Shown here in pieces: positions 43,649-53,956 of a DNA stretch of 64,000 nucleotides. Position numbers and translations under genes: made by a program. The DNA comes from Blasia pusilla (lineage: Eukaryota > Marchantiophyta > Marchantiopsida > Blasiales). The number at the start of each line of letters is the position of its first letter. Within the stretch, counting starts at the first letter, position 1. The notes beneath the pieces were generated by a model. The model searched no databases, was not told the DNA's origin, and saw only the letters and a program-made list of their open reading frames with translations. The stretch spans positions 35,340,001-35,404,000 of the forward strand of contig CM114271.1 of the NCBI GenBank assembly GCA_050084515.1. Direction: 5' to 3'.

Positions 43649-43907
43649 CAGCCCGGTCGTTCTGCTTTCCAGCTTTCCAATAAGCGTAAGCCATGGTAAT
43701 TTGATACATGTCCGTCAAGAGGGCTGTCACCATGGGGTTGGTGGGAGGTGGAATTGGCGGCTCAGCTTCTCCCTCATCCCCTGCCCTGGCACTTTCTACA
43801 TTCGCAGAGGATCTCTGCTTCCCCTTCTCGATCATATCGCCTGTGATCGCCGCAGCCAAGCCCGGGCTGGGATTCACCAACGAATTCTCATCCAGAGAAC
43901 GCTCCAT
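37540..43907 (-). CDS. NAPRT: Nicotinate phosphoribosyltransferase, 16 exons
   Basis: Makes nicotinate mononucleotide from nicotinate and PRPP, the first step of the NAD salvage (Preiss-Handler) pathway in the cytosol. Coding exons in transcript order: 43,907-43,648; 42,123-41,976; 41,658-41,539; 41,326-41,192; 41,085-41,024; 40,328-40,253; 40,134-40,096; 39,923-39,822; 39,702-39,586; 39,369-39,311; 39,108-38,934; 38,730-38,596; 38,470-38,372; 38,108-38,000; 37,860-37,748; 37,617-37,540. They total 1,827 nt (608 residues plus TGA), and phases fit at every junction. Seen: [20 protein letters not shown] (58-77), [24 protein letters not shown] (256-262, with the His equivalent to the phosphorylated catalytic His of the family), [23 protein letters not shown] (378-386), TASNDIN (415-421), DAFGIGTHL and the C-terminal [18 protein letters not shown]. 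It is slightly longer than the usual 550-560 because of an acidic N-terminal extension and a 13-residue exon 7 ([13 protein letters not shown]). All introns are GT-AG except intron 4, which has a GC donor. Confidence 0.96.
41086..41191 (-). other. GC-AG intron 4 of NAPRT
   Basis: Exon 4 must end at CAG (41,192) because exon 5 starts with GGT-CCT-GAT for the conserved GPDG. The intron then begins GCATGG and ends CTGCAG. No GT donor in the region preserves both frame and the conserved RRAQ-GPDG junction. Confidence 0.8.
42565..43320. repeat. Degenerate repeats inside NAPRT intron 1
   Basis: Copies of a motif with GAATGAAT or GAATGG, then TTTGTCCACGGG, then a GGACT or TTTTGATT...GCAAAG...GTG segment occur around 42,565, 42,985, 43,180 and 43,243. 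Copies are strongly diverged and the unit is about 65-130 bp. No coding role. Confidence 0.45.
43619..43647 (-). repeat. (CT)n microsatellite at the 5' splice site of NAPRT intron 1
   Basis: On the coding strand intron 1 begins GTAC followed at once by about 12-13 CT units (plus strand GA repeat). Such a tract four bases from the donor is unusual. Length variation there could affect splicing. Confidence 0.9.
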
Positions 43908-44845
43908 TTCCCCAATTCTCCACCCCCGATCGAATCACCTCGCCCTCCACTCCCCACAATCGAATCACCTCCGCCGTCGACTCCAATTCTCCCCAATCGA
44001 AACGCCACTCCCTTCCCTTCCTCCCTCCGCAGCACCGCTGCTCCACCGTCTCATTCCCCAATTCTCCTCCTCCTCCTCCTTTCAAATCTCCGCGGCGCTC
44101 GTCATCCCTCTCTCCCATCCCTCTCCCCTCCCCCACTGCTCCGATCTCTCTCCATCTCCACTCCCTTCCTTCATTCCTCCTCCCGATTCCCCTCACCTCC
44201 GCAGCCTCTCCTCTCGGATCCATCTCTTGCGCTCCGTCCCCTTGCCTCTCCCCGCTACCTCCTCTTCCCACAAGAACATGGACGTACGTACATACGTGAG
44301 TGAGTGAGTAAGTAAGTAGGGCAGGAAGGAAGGTCGGACGGAATAAATTAATGAAGGACGGACGGACGGACGGACCGACGGAGCGTGGCGACGTGGGGTT
44401 TTGGAAGTGAGCCTGAAGGGCGGGGGAGGAGTTGAACCGTTGAGGCTAGATGGCGTCCATCCTGTGGACCAGCGGTTGCGAGGGGGTCTGATGGCGTTCA
44501 GCGGCGCTGGTGGGTCCCGAGTCGTGCGTCAGACTGTCAGAGTATCGGAGAGCGCCCGCGGTCAAATGGACGGAGGAATCGACGCGTGATACGAGCGAGG
44601 GCTCGCTCTTATGTCGGGCGGGCTGTGCGCTAGGAGAACATCGGTATTTGAAAATGTGCGAGTTTAAGGGTGAGAAGAGAATGTCGACGTTATTTGACAC
44701 GATGATTGGACTGCTGCTTTTCAGGAGTAGCCCTTCGGAATTCTCCGGACACTTTGCATATAAGAAATCTATGCCCTTTTTATTATATATTTTTCCCGCT
44801 CTTTTCTTTGATCTTGCATGCGCACTTGAAGAGTGCATCACGTCA
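43908..44845. other. NAPRT upstream region, no separate gene seen
   Basis: 43,908-44,270 is extremely pyrimidine-rich on the plus strand (purine-rich in NAPRT sense), typical of a 5' UTR or promoter. Long ORFs through it (43,563-44,303 plus and 43,888-44,271 minus) are low-complexity artefacts rich in Pro/Ser or Arg/Gly. Short tandem repeats GTGA/GTAA (about 44,293-44,318) and GGAC (about 44,357-44,380) follow. The frame 44,510-44,857 is unrecognised. Confidence 0.6.
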
Positions 44846-45122
44846 TCTCTATTATAAAGACCATGATCTATATATCTTTTTCTTCAAATTATAAAGACCA
44901 TGAATCTTAATCTTTTTTTCAAATTATTGAAGGTGAATTTAATTTTATTATTTTATTGAAGGTCTTATTGATTACTTTTATCAAACATTTCTCTTGGGTC
45001 TTATTGACATGTGACTTTTTAGCCAATGAAATCTTTACAAGTGTCTTCTATTGGTGAAGGTTACGATGGGTAACTCAAATTACCCATCATAAGTCTTCGT
45101 GCATTGCACAAGTACCTACTAG
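44846..45122 (+). mobile_element. Non-autonomous mini-Helitron, 277 bp
   Basis: Starts TCTCTATTATAAAGACC after an A, ends with hairpin GTGCA-T-TGCAC followed by AAGTACCTACTAG and a T. This is the A^TC...CTAG^T arrangement of Helitrons with a 3' hairpin about 10 bases before the end. No coding capacity. Confidence 0.65.
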
Positions 45123-45650
45123 TACTAGTGTAAAATAGTGTTCTTTTCCCTATACATCTTGTTGCAAATGAAAAATGTTTGTCACATGTTTTTAGGTGAC
45201 TTGATTTCAAATCGAATAATAGTTTTTTCAAAAGCATGTTAAATCGAAAGTTTGTTTCTTGCGTCTGAATTCGTTTATAGCATCCACATGCTGAATTTTC
45301 ATAGTGGCATAAATTTGTATTATATATATATACGCTCATAGAAGTTGGTATTAAGAATGATAATAGTTTTTGGAGATTAGAGTTGTTTGTATGTCTTCGC
45401 ACATAGATTGGATAAACATATTTAAGCCAATAGCCTGACATTATTGGTATTTTTTGTAAACATAAGTTGCTCAAATGAACAATCTTCGGGCAAGCATGTT
45501 ATGTTGGAAAGAGGGGCCATGCGACTATAGACAAAGTTAGGCTCTATTAGAGACTAATAGGTTTAAACAAACATGCAAGTTCCATTAGATCGGCATCAAA
45601 TACAAAGCAACGACAAACATTAAAAATTTAGAGGCTCTTGAGGAGAATTC
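45123..45650. other. AT-rich, no gene seen
   Basis: A minus-strand ORF at 45,061-45,474 has no recognisable motif and overlaps the Helitron end. A short (TA)n run lies near 45,321-45,332. Confidence 0.5.
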
Positions 45651-45659
45651 TTGTTGTTA

Positions 45660-46350
45660 TTGAAGGCTCTTGAGTGGGTGGAGAAGAAAATAGAAGATTA
45701 AAATATAGTTGAATAGGATTGTTGTGTTAGAGAATAGGTTAGTTACAAATGAAAGTGGTTAAAGAAGTGGATATAGTCTAGGTGGAAAGAGGAAGGGAGA
45801 ATATTAAAATATAATTGAATAGGATGGTTGTATTAGAAAATAAGTTAGTTTCAAATTAAAATGAATAAAGAAGATAGGATAGTTCAAAAAGGATCGGTAT
45901 TAGGAGAGGAAACTTAGATTTGCTAAATGGTGATTAGTGGAAATGGTTTAGGAATAGATACTAAGTGGGGGAAGACGAGGAAAAAGAATGAAGGATTCAT
46001 ACCATTCCTTTTATCCTCCCCTACATAAACTTAGCTCATTTTTTGTATACCCTCAGTAATCTCACACATTCCTTCATGTTTCCCTCTCTCTACTCTTTTG
46101 TGGAAGTTTTTTTCTCCATAGATAAGTGAGAATATATTTTACCACTAAATAACCCTTATAATTGAAGGTATCTTGGTTATCCAAGTTAGTATATTGATCT
46201 TGTTCATAGTGGGTATTCCAAGATTTTTATTGGAGCATTCACGCACAAAATTTGATATAATTTGCATATTTTTCAGCAGTCATTATACCCTATCATTGAC
46301 ATTTTAAAATTATTTCGAATTATCCAAATATTACTCTGGTGGGGTTAGTA
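45660..46350 (+). repeat. Left arm of a large inverted repeat: 5' region of hAT-like relic 1
   Basis: TAGGATGGTTGTATTAG, TTAGATTTGCTAAATGGTGA, AAGTGGGGGAAGACGAGG and CATAAACTTAGCTCATTTTT (45,800-46,040) match the reverse complement of 49,840-50,095. TTAGTATATTGAT, TGTTCATAGTG and TTTTTATTG...GGAGCATTCA (46,185-46,300) match the reverse complement of 48,660-48,785. A direct duplication of about 90 bp lies at about 45,690-45,860. These are 5' flanking parts of two copies of one transposon in opposite orientation. Confidence 0.75.
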
Positions 46351-46469
46351 TATGTTCGTAGTCATTAGCAAAGCCAACTCCAACAAATCATGAAGTAACA
46401 TTGGGTAGAAGTATAGATAGAAGGTGGAATAAGCAAATGGCAATGTAAGTATTATTCATATTCATTGAA

Positions 46470-47880
46470 AACCTATCATAACACGCGTATGATGGAGCAT
46501 TTTACACGAGAGAGACAAAAGAAAAAGGATGGGAATTAATATACCTATCATGCGAGATTATGTGTGAAGGTCCCTCCTAATATGTAAGGGGATCTCCCAA
46601 ACAAGGTACTTGTGGAAAATGGACAAAGAAGGGAAGGAAGACCATGGAGTATAGTGGAGGGGATAGTGCCAATCCAAATGGGTTCGCAACAGACAAGAAA
46701 TAGTGTTTATGTTGTGTCCAATATTGATGGGGTTGTGGACATGATATCGAGTGATATTCTTGGTGGATGTAGAGAAGTAGTTGGGCCGATTCATGCGACA
46801 AGTAGCACCGAAAAGAAGCAAGCTCATATGAGGGATTCTTTCAACTTCCAAAGAATAGAAGTTGCAAATGATAAGTGAGCGTAATGTTTCTACAAAGGTG
46901 GAATACTATTCAATATAGTACGACAAAATTCTTTCAAGCAAGCAATGTTGGCAACAACAAAGGTGAAGGGTTACTCAGGTCCTACTTACAATTTGTTTTG
47001 CACCTTTCTACTTGAGAAATATATGGGGAAGGTGAAGGAAAAGGTGGATGACATCTTGGATAATTTGCGGTTGGGAGCCACGATCACAACAGATTCTTGG
47101 ACCAATGTGAGGAGTGAGTATTAGTGAACATCATGGTCTCATGTCCACAAGATGAGGTTATTATTGAATCGATAGAAACCAAGGGGAAATCCCAAATGGT
47201 TGAATGGTTTCTAGGTCACACAAAGAGGATTATCATGCACATAGGTCCAAAGAATATGTTACAACTTATGATAAACAAAGATAGTAATGAGCGAGCACCA
47301 AGGATACTTATTAAGGTAAGGTTTCTTCATATTCTTTGGGATGGATATGTATCACATTATCTTGATCTAATATACAAAGAATGAAATAAGTAGCCTTGGA
47401 TGGATAGAACTTTTGCACAAGCTCGTGAGATGGTAGTATTTGTGAAGACAAGAATTTTGGTGATGGCTAAATTCATGGAAACCAACCCAATGAAGAGACG
47501 ATTGATGTTTCCTACAAACATACGTTTTGCAACAAAATTTATAATATTAGGACATGTCTTAGAAATGAGGGAGGCATTCCATGCCATGGTTGCCTCAAGT
47601 CCTTTTAGAGAATATTTCAATGGGAGGGAGGTGACCCAAAGGGAGAAGGCACTAGAGATTGAGATTATTATGGCGAAACACGATTTTTTTATAGAAGGTG
47701 AAGAATTTTTTCTACGGCCTTGGCTATGGCTTTGCCAACTATTATTTTATTAAGAGAGTATGATGGTCATAAATCAATGACGGCGCGCATTTCTCATCGT
47801 ACATTATCTCCCCTTACAATCTTCTTGATAATATTCAAGATGTCTCTTCAGATGTTGAGTGTATGAGGGATTTCAAATAA
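46470..47880 (+). pseudogene. hAT-superfamily transposase relic 1 (DUF659-like)
   Basis: Decayed ORF in several frames. Near 46,555 a LCVKVPPNM segment fits the end of a BED-type finger; then VVDMISSDILGGCREVVGPI, KKQAHMRDSFNFQRIEVAND, FNIVRQNSFKQAMLATTKVK, YMGKVKEKVDDILDNLRLGA and TITTDSWTNV (about 47,080-47,110), which corresponds to the conserved S/T-D-G/S-W-T-D/N motif of the DUF659 part of hAT transposases. LDLIYKE then KRRLMFPTNIRFATKFIILG match the TRFATNFI region of these proteins. Codon-level homology to relic 2 on the other strand confirms the N-terminal part. It encoded a cut-and-paste DNA transposase; stops and frameshifts make it inactive. Confidence 0.75.
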
Positions 47881-47929
47881 TATCTGAAAGTCTACGCATA
47901 AGGGTGTATAACCTCAATATCATCGAGGC

Positions 47930-48480
47930 TAGTTCTTATGTAGGTACTTTTTTGCAAGAGTTTCCCTGCATCCTTGTTGTTGCGAACATTGCTTGCTTGA
48001 AAGCATCTTGCCGTACTATGTTGAATGATATTCCACATTCATAGAAACACTTTTCTTTCATATCATTTGAAATTTTTATTTCTTGGAGGTTGAAAGAATC
48101 CCTCAGATAAGCTTGCTTCTTTCCGGTACTACTAGTCGCACGACTCGGCTCAACTACCCCTTTACATCCATCAAGACTATCTCTCGATGTCATATCTACA
48201 ACCCCATCAACATTGAAGACCAAAAAAATAATATTTCCTCTCTCTTGCAAACCTAATTGGAATGGCGTTGTCTCCTCCACTTCACTTAAGGGTCTCCCTT
48301 CCCTTCTTTCTCTATTTTCCATGAGTACCCTATTTTGGAGATTCCGTTGCATATTAGGAGGGATCTTCACACATAATTTGGTGTGATGGGTATCTTGACT
48401 CCCATCCTTTGTTTTTCGACTTTCTCTTGTGAAATGCTCCACCATTCGCGTGCTATGATATGCTTTCATTGAATAAGAAC
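47930..48480 (-). pseudogene. hAT-superfamily transposase relic 2, inverted N-terminal part
   Basis: Open for 177 codons from about 48,469: HSTRMVEHFTRESRKTKDGS, TKLCVKIPPNMQRNLQNRVL, ERREGRPLSEVEETTPFQLG, VDGVVDMTSRDSLDGCKGVV, KKQAYLRDSFNLQEIKISND and FNIVRQDAFKQAMFATTRMQ. It is the same protein as the start of relic 1, on the opposite strand and less broken, and stops where relic 1 would reach the LLEKYMGK segment. The BED finger ligands are only partly visible. Confidence 0.75.
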
Positions 48481-48489
48481 AATACTTAC

Positions 48490-50095
48490 ATTGTCATTTG
48501 CTTAATGTTTCATCTTCCATATGTACTTCTTTCCAATCAAGCTTTCCAATGTTGATTCAAGATATGTTGGAGTTCTATGGCTTTGGTCATGACTATAAGT
48601 AGTTATTATCCCCACCCAAAAAATATTTGGGTAATTTGCAACAAGTTTATAGGCTCAATAATTATATATCTTGACTTATGAAATATGTGCAAATTACACC
48701 ACATATTGTCCATGAATGCTCCAATTCAATAAAAACCTTGGAACACTCACTATGAACAAGAAAAATCAATATACTAACCTAGATAAAAGTAAAATAGTAA
48801 ATGATAAATAAATCAAGCCCGTGGGACCCAAAGGGTCAAAAGGTTAAAAAATACATCATAAGTAATACACTGAAAGAGGAGAAGACCCTAGAGGCCTTAT
48901 CCTAGCTAATTCCTAGAGCACTTGAGCAATGAATAATGATATTGCTAATATAACAACTTAAATCATATTGCTTCTATCAATGTTGAGCCATCGCCTTTCA
49001 TCGATGCCTAGTATTTGAGACCCAATCCGATGCCGTACGATAATATGACGTAAGAAATTGGAAATCCCGGCGAGTAGATAGCTTTGTTCACAATATACAA
49101 GCATAGGATTAATACGAAGTTGATCAAACTCCATTTTTGTGCCCGGAATGCTCCAAAGAGTGTTGAGAAATCTCTTTTGTAGTTGCACGCGGAGTGCCAC
49201 TGGTTTCAAGTTCTAATCCCGTTCAGTGATATTCCATTTTTTGGACCAAATCACCACATATGTAATTCAACCAATGGAATGTGTGGCTCGTAAAGCTTGA
49301 TGGGGGAGGCGAGAAATATCAAGAGATATGACCCTTGCAATGTAAGTAATGGTCAAGTAGAGAGTTTCCGCCTCGAGTGGTAGACATCCTGTTTCTGCAA
49401 GAAGTATAGCATAAGGAGTTTGGTTTCTCACGCCCAATTCTTATTGTGAAAAGATCTTTTGCACCCTCTTCACACGCTCCCAACTTGCTTCTTACAAGTA
49501 GGGCACCAAACTTTGGGCCCATATAAACTTATGCCTTTCTTGATTTGAAAGGAAGAAATTTATTAGGATTATCGAATGGCAAAAAATATTTTCACTTATC
49601 AATTGGATGGTCATTTGCGTGATGAACAACAAGCTTTTGTTGATTGGTTATTGGAAGTGGGAGAGGATCGTGTACCTTTACGCCCTCATTTGGAAGAAGA
49701 CTTTATACGATTACTATCTGAAATTGTAACTAATAGTAACAAGATATATGATCTTATTGATTTATTCACCTATCTATGGAGAAATAAAATTTGACAAAAG
49801 AGTAGAGAGGGAGTCTTGGGGAGAGGAGTAATATTGTGAGAAAATACTAAAAATGAGCAAGTTTATAAAGAGGAGGATCGAAGGAAGGGAATCAACCTTT
49901 AATTCTTTTTTCTCATCTACCCCCACTTACTATTAATGCCTAAACAGAATCCACTAATAAGCATGTAGCAAATCTTATTTTATTCTCCTAATCCCAATCC
50001 TTTTCAATTATCTTAACTTCTTCAGCCATTTCATTTGCATCTAACCTATTCTCTAATACAACCATCCTATTCCCCTTTTCTCTCCACCTATGAAT
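48490..50095 (-). repeat. Right arm of the large inverted repeat, with an insertion
   Basis: 48,660-48,785 and 49,780-50,095 pair with 46,185-46,300 and 45,780-46,140 of the left arm. About 1 kb between them (48,790-49,775) has no counterpart on the left and includes the Helitron-helicase-like ORF at 49,576. Minus ORFs at 48,958-49,209 and 49,319-49,522 are unrecognised. Confidence 0.65.
49576..49794 (+). pseudogene. Fragment of a Helitron PIF1-like helicase
   Basis: 72 codons. QQAFVDWLLEVGEDRVPL, then DFIRLLSEIVTNSNKIYDLI and DLFTYLW resemble the plant Helitron helicase segment with FADWLL-x-VG-x-G, a short acidic linker, LP-x-DIV and LIDFVYP. The canonical Gly after VG is Glu-Asp here, and the reading ends where sequence of the hAT right arm begins. 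It looks like a captured or inserted scrap, not a gene. Confidence 0.5.
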
Positions 50096-51347
50096 ATGAG
50101 TCACGTGGCCTTCGGAACTAACCGTATCTTGACCATGCCCCTACCTATGTACGACCCCTCTTGCCCCTAGCTACATACGGTCCCTATATCCACTTCGCGT
50201 TTAAGCTTCCATAAGACCCGGGTGACTCGGGCAACTCGGGCACCAAAAAGACCCAGGCGGTGGCCTAGTTTGATATGTTTGTGGATATGGACGGACTTGT
50301 CTGTTTCCGTGCAACCTTGTAAAATATTAAATGTGAATTAAGGGACAAAATTGCAAGCTTGTTGCTATTTTATCTTGTTATCTCACTATTTTGTCTTATT
50401 GTATATATAGGGTCGCCAATTCTAATATAGATAGATAGATGTATCATACTTCGGAGGGCATTAGTTCATTTTGAGAACCAATGAATGAGTGACACTTGTC
50501 CATAAAGTAAGATGATGAAACCTTTTCTTAATTTCACCCTATACGCAATAATAAATAGATTGAGGGGAAGGTTTTAATAATTATATTATTTAATAATTAC
50601 AAAATTAGAAAAAAATCTCCCAAACTTCCAAAGGTTTCTCTCACGTTGCTTATTTTTTCCTATTTGAATTTTTTTAAAGATTCATGCTAAAAAATTTGTT
50701 ACAAAAAATTATTTTCAAGTTCAATTTGGAGAAATATATAATTCATATTTTTGGAAAAAATTAGACAAAGATAAAAAATAGTGTTCGAATAAGAATTGCG
50801 AGTGAGCGTGCCCACACTTGCACACGAAATGATTTTATTTAAGTAATTACAAAATAACTCCATCCTCCCTAAAAGTTTAAATAACACCTTACTCCTTCTC
50901 CGCCATTCCTCTAGTGAAAATAACATCCACTTATTAAATCATTATTTAATTTTAATTAGATCAATTATCTCTTCCTTTCAAATATATTTTTCATATCAAA
51001 TGTGAATTAAGGGACAAAATTATGCGCATGTTACTATTTTGCCTTATTGTGCATACATGGTTGTCAATAATAATAATACAGTTCTTCAAAAGAAAGATTT
51101 TTTTCCATATAATTTCTGATTCCAAGTTTGATCGGGAGAAAATTTGATCAAATGGGTGTTTTTTTTTATTAATTGAAAGATAGGAATTGGAAAAGGAATA
51201 ACTTCTTTATTCCCAAATTAAGAAGAAAAAATAAAATATTGGAAAACCAAGTTAGGTGCATTATTAAGGAAATTTCTCATAATCATTTTTTTCATCTTTC
51301 TGAATGTTAAACTCTAGAAATTCAACGATAATAATTTTACATTATCA
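50096..51347. other. AT-rich, no gene seen
   Basis: Non-coding. Near 50,280-50,320 a GGATATGGACGGACTTGTCT...GTGCAACC piece of the dispersed repeat appears. AAATGTGAATTAAGGGACAAAAT occurs at about 50,330 and again at about 50,998, so part of this stretch is duplicated. Confidence 0.5.
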
Positions 51348-51560
51348 TCTATATTATCAAAAGAGGGCAGGGTTTGAGAACCCCGTCCTCCCGTAACGAC
51401 ACGTAGGCATCTTGAAGGCTTCCCCTTACGACACGTGTCTAAGTGGCAATAGCACAGGGGAGGGGATACGAGGACGACTAAAAGGACGGGTTTTCAAGTT
51501 AGAGGTTTTAGGGGCACGGGAGGGTGGGGAGGGGGCATTCAAATAATAATAATCACATTT
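51348..51560 (+). mobile_element. Helitron-like 5' end
   Basis: TCTATATTATCAAAAGAGG after an A is the classic plant Helitron 5' terminus. It leads into a GC-rich block with GACACGTAGG and GACACGTGTC words. A similar start (TCTATAATATTAACAGAGG) with GACACATGTC and GACACGTGTC words is at 61,583. No 3' terminus was identified. Confidence 0.5.
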
Positions 51561-52316
51561 TGGAATTTTACTGAATCACATTATATGGGTAGAAATAGTC
51601 CAAGTAGAAAAAACCCGTAAGGATTTAAATGAAATAGAAAAATATTTGATTAAGTAGTTAATCTTTTATTTAATATTATAATGGGTGATTCTAAATACTA
51701 AAAAATAGAATAATTCTGATAAAAAAGGTGTCTTTATTCACATGTGATGGAAAGGGAAAATAAAATTTAATGGAGAAGGAGTATATCAAATTTTATGGAA
51801 GGTTAAAATTATTTAGGGGATTGGGATGTCATTTAAATTTGAATGGGGTACTGTAATTACTGAAAAGAGATAAATTTTATTACTCTTCTAAGATTTTAGA
51901 AAAAAATAATTATATTTAAAATCAAGAATTAATTATTTGATTATTTTTAAAATTAATCCTATTAATTTACATGTGATATTTTAGGAAAGGAAAATAAATT
52001 TGAATGGAAAAGGAAAATAATTTCATTCATAAAAATTAATTAAGAATTTTTTTAATGAATGTGATTTTGGTGGGAAGAATGGAAGGGGAAGAATAATTTA
52101 TGTTGGAACTTTTAGGGAGGAATGTAATTATTTAGAGGAGATGGATATTCTCTAAAGGTGATTTTCTTACTCTTTTGAGATTTATAAGAGTGGAAAGTAT
52201 ACCTAAATTTTGAAATTAAATGTATTTTAAGTATAAATTTTAAATATATCATCGATACCTTTTTTTAAGCCATTCTATTGAGGAAACTGTGTTAGGTGTG
52301 CATGGTACGGGCAACA
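51561..52316. other. AT-rich, no gene seen
   Basis: Low-complexity AT-rich DNA without recognisable coding sequence; possibly the body of the Helitron-like sequence starting at 51,348. Confidence 0.5.
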
Positions 52317-52536
52317 TCTATATTATTATGGGAGAATGCCTTCTTGATTTGCGAACACCTATCTGTTTGACACGTGGCAACTAGGCAACAAGAAACTGTT
52401 TCTCCTGCAACAAGCAACAAGAAAAAAGTTTGAATTTGTGTAACGCATTATTAATCCCTTTCCTTCACAAGTTATACACTAATAAAAAATATTCAAACAC
52501 TGTTTATTTCCGTGCATCGCACAGACACCTTACTAG
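52317..52536 (+). mobile_element. Mini-Helitron copy 1
   Basis: Starts TCTATATTATTATGGGAGAA after an A and ends with a GTGCATCGCAC hairpin, then AGACACCTTACTAG. 220 bp. Internal words TTGATTTGCGAACACC, TTTGACACGTGGCAA and AAGTTATACACTA are shared with copies 2 and 3. Confidence 0.75.
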
Positions 52537-52630
52537 AGGGTACCTTATTGCTTTTGAGCGCCACGCGTCAATTGGAAAGGAAGCCGGCGGACCTTTTTGT
52601 GCGTATTTACGAATTCTATCATCTATATTA

Positions 52631-52834
52631 TCTGTATTATTATGGGAAAGTGCTTTCTTGATTAGCAAACACCTTTATGTTTGATACGTGACATATGGCA
52701 GTAAGAAAATATTTCACATGCTACGGGCAGCAAGAAAATAATTTGAACTGCATAATTAATCTCTCCCCGTAACGGGCTATACACTACCTCTTGAAACATT
52801 TTTTTTATTTCCCGTGTATTGCACGTGCACCTTA
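52631..52834 (+). mobile_element. Mini-Helitron copy 2, 3' end clipped
   Basis: Starts TCTGTATTATTATGGGAAAG, directly behind a 9-bp 5'-end fragment TCTATATTA at 52,622. The hairpin is GTG(T)ATTGCAC and the 3' end reads GTGCACCTTA, where copy 3 begins. The final CTAG is missing. Confidence 0.7.
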
Positions 52835-53050
52835 TCTATATTATTATGGGAGAGTGCCTTCTTGATTTGCAAACTCCTCAATGTTTGACTCGTGGCAATT
52901 GGGCATCAAGGAAATGTTTCACATGCTACGGCCATCAAGAAAAAAATTTAATTTTGTGTGCAACATCATTAATCTCTTCCCTTCACGGGCTATACACTAG
53001 CTCTTCAAACACTTTTTTATTTCGTGTGCATCGCACGGGCACCTTACTAG
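52835..53050 (+). mobile_element. Mini-Helitron copy 3
   Basis: Starts TCTATATTATTATGGGAGAG after an A and ends GTGCATCGCACGGGCACCTT then ACTAG, followed by T. 216 bp and complete at both ends. It abuts copy 2 with no spacer. Confidence 0.78.
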
Positions 53051-53166
53051 TCCTCCACAAGTAAGTCATTTCATTTCCCATCACCATGGAAAAAAATTTC
53101 AAGTATGTATAATTTTTTTCTATAGAAATTTATCTCCTTCTCCCTTCTTCTACTGGTCCATGAACC

Positions 53167-53735
53167 TCAACCCTGGTTAGCCACAACCTTGACACATAGT
53201 CTCTCCTCAACCATGGTTAGCCACAACCTTGACACATATTCTCTCCTCAACCTGCTTAGCCACAACCTTGACACATAGTCTCTCCTCAACCCTTGTTAGC
53301 CACATACCTTTACACCTACTTCCCCCTCAAACCTGGTTAGCCATGGGTCATGATACTTGGCTCCCTCCAAACCCTGGTTAGCCACGGACCGCCTAAAATC
53401 ATCCCAAGTGCTGCTAATGTGGCCACTAAGCTATTTCTTTGGAAAGCTCCTACTAAAATAAGAAATTCCCATGACACCTAGGTCCCCCTCAAACCTGGTT
53501 AGTCATTGGTCATGATAATTGGGTCCCCCTCCACCCCAGTTAAACCACGAACCATGGCACCCAGTTGCCTCTCGACCCTGGTTACCCACGTACCATGGCA
53601 CCTAGCTCCCCCTCAAACCTGGTTAGTCACGGGTCATGATACCCGGTTCCCCCTCAACCTTGGTTAGCTGCGAACCATGGCACCTAGTTCCCCAACCCAT
53701 TGTCAGTCGCGGGCCATGACATCCCGTCCCGACAG
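53167..53735. repeat. Minisatellite, unit about 40 bp, upstream of RRP9
   Basis: Roughly a dozen imperfect units with CTGGTTAGCCAC, then ACCTTGACACATAG or ACCATGGCACCTAG, then TCTCTCCTCAA or TTCCCCCTCAA. The first three or four units (53,167-53,285) are close to identical; later ones are diverged and one stretch (about 53,390-53,470) has drifted. It ends about 220 bp before the RRP9 start codon. Confidence 0.9.
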
Positions 53736-53956
53736 AAACCCTAGGGTAGCAGTTTCAGCAACAGCAAGGGTTTGGGGGTCCAAACCCTAAACCCTGGCCC
53801 CATCGTTCAGAGGCGCCGGTGTGCAAGACAGAAATCTGTCTCTGTGTTTACTCCATAGCTGAGCAAATCCGAGGTTCAGATCGGTTGTTGAAATCTGTAT
53901 CTTGAATAGTAGAGCAGAATTGGACTGCAGACGGAAATGCAATTGGATCAGGATTG

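Noticed and set aside
43563-44307. Plus-strand ORFs of 199 and 246 codons rich in Ser/Pro/Leu, and a minus ORF rich in Gly/Arg
   Set aside because: Low-complexity pyrimidine tract upstream of NAPRT; both overlap antisense to NAPRT exon 1 and its leader.
53167-53735. CRISPR array
   Set aside because: Units are contiguous diverged minisatellite copies without spacers, in a plant nuclear context.
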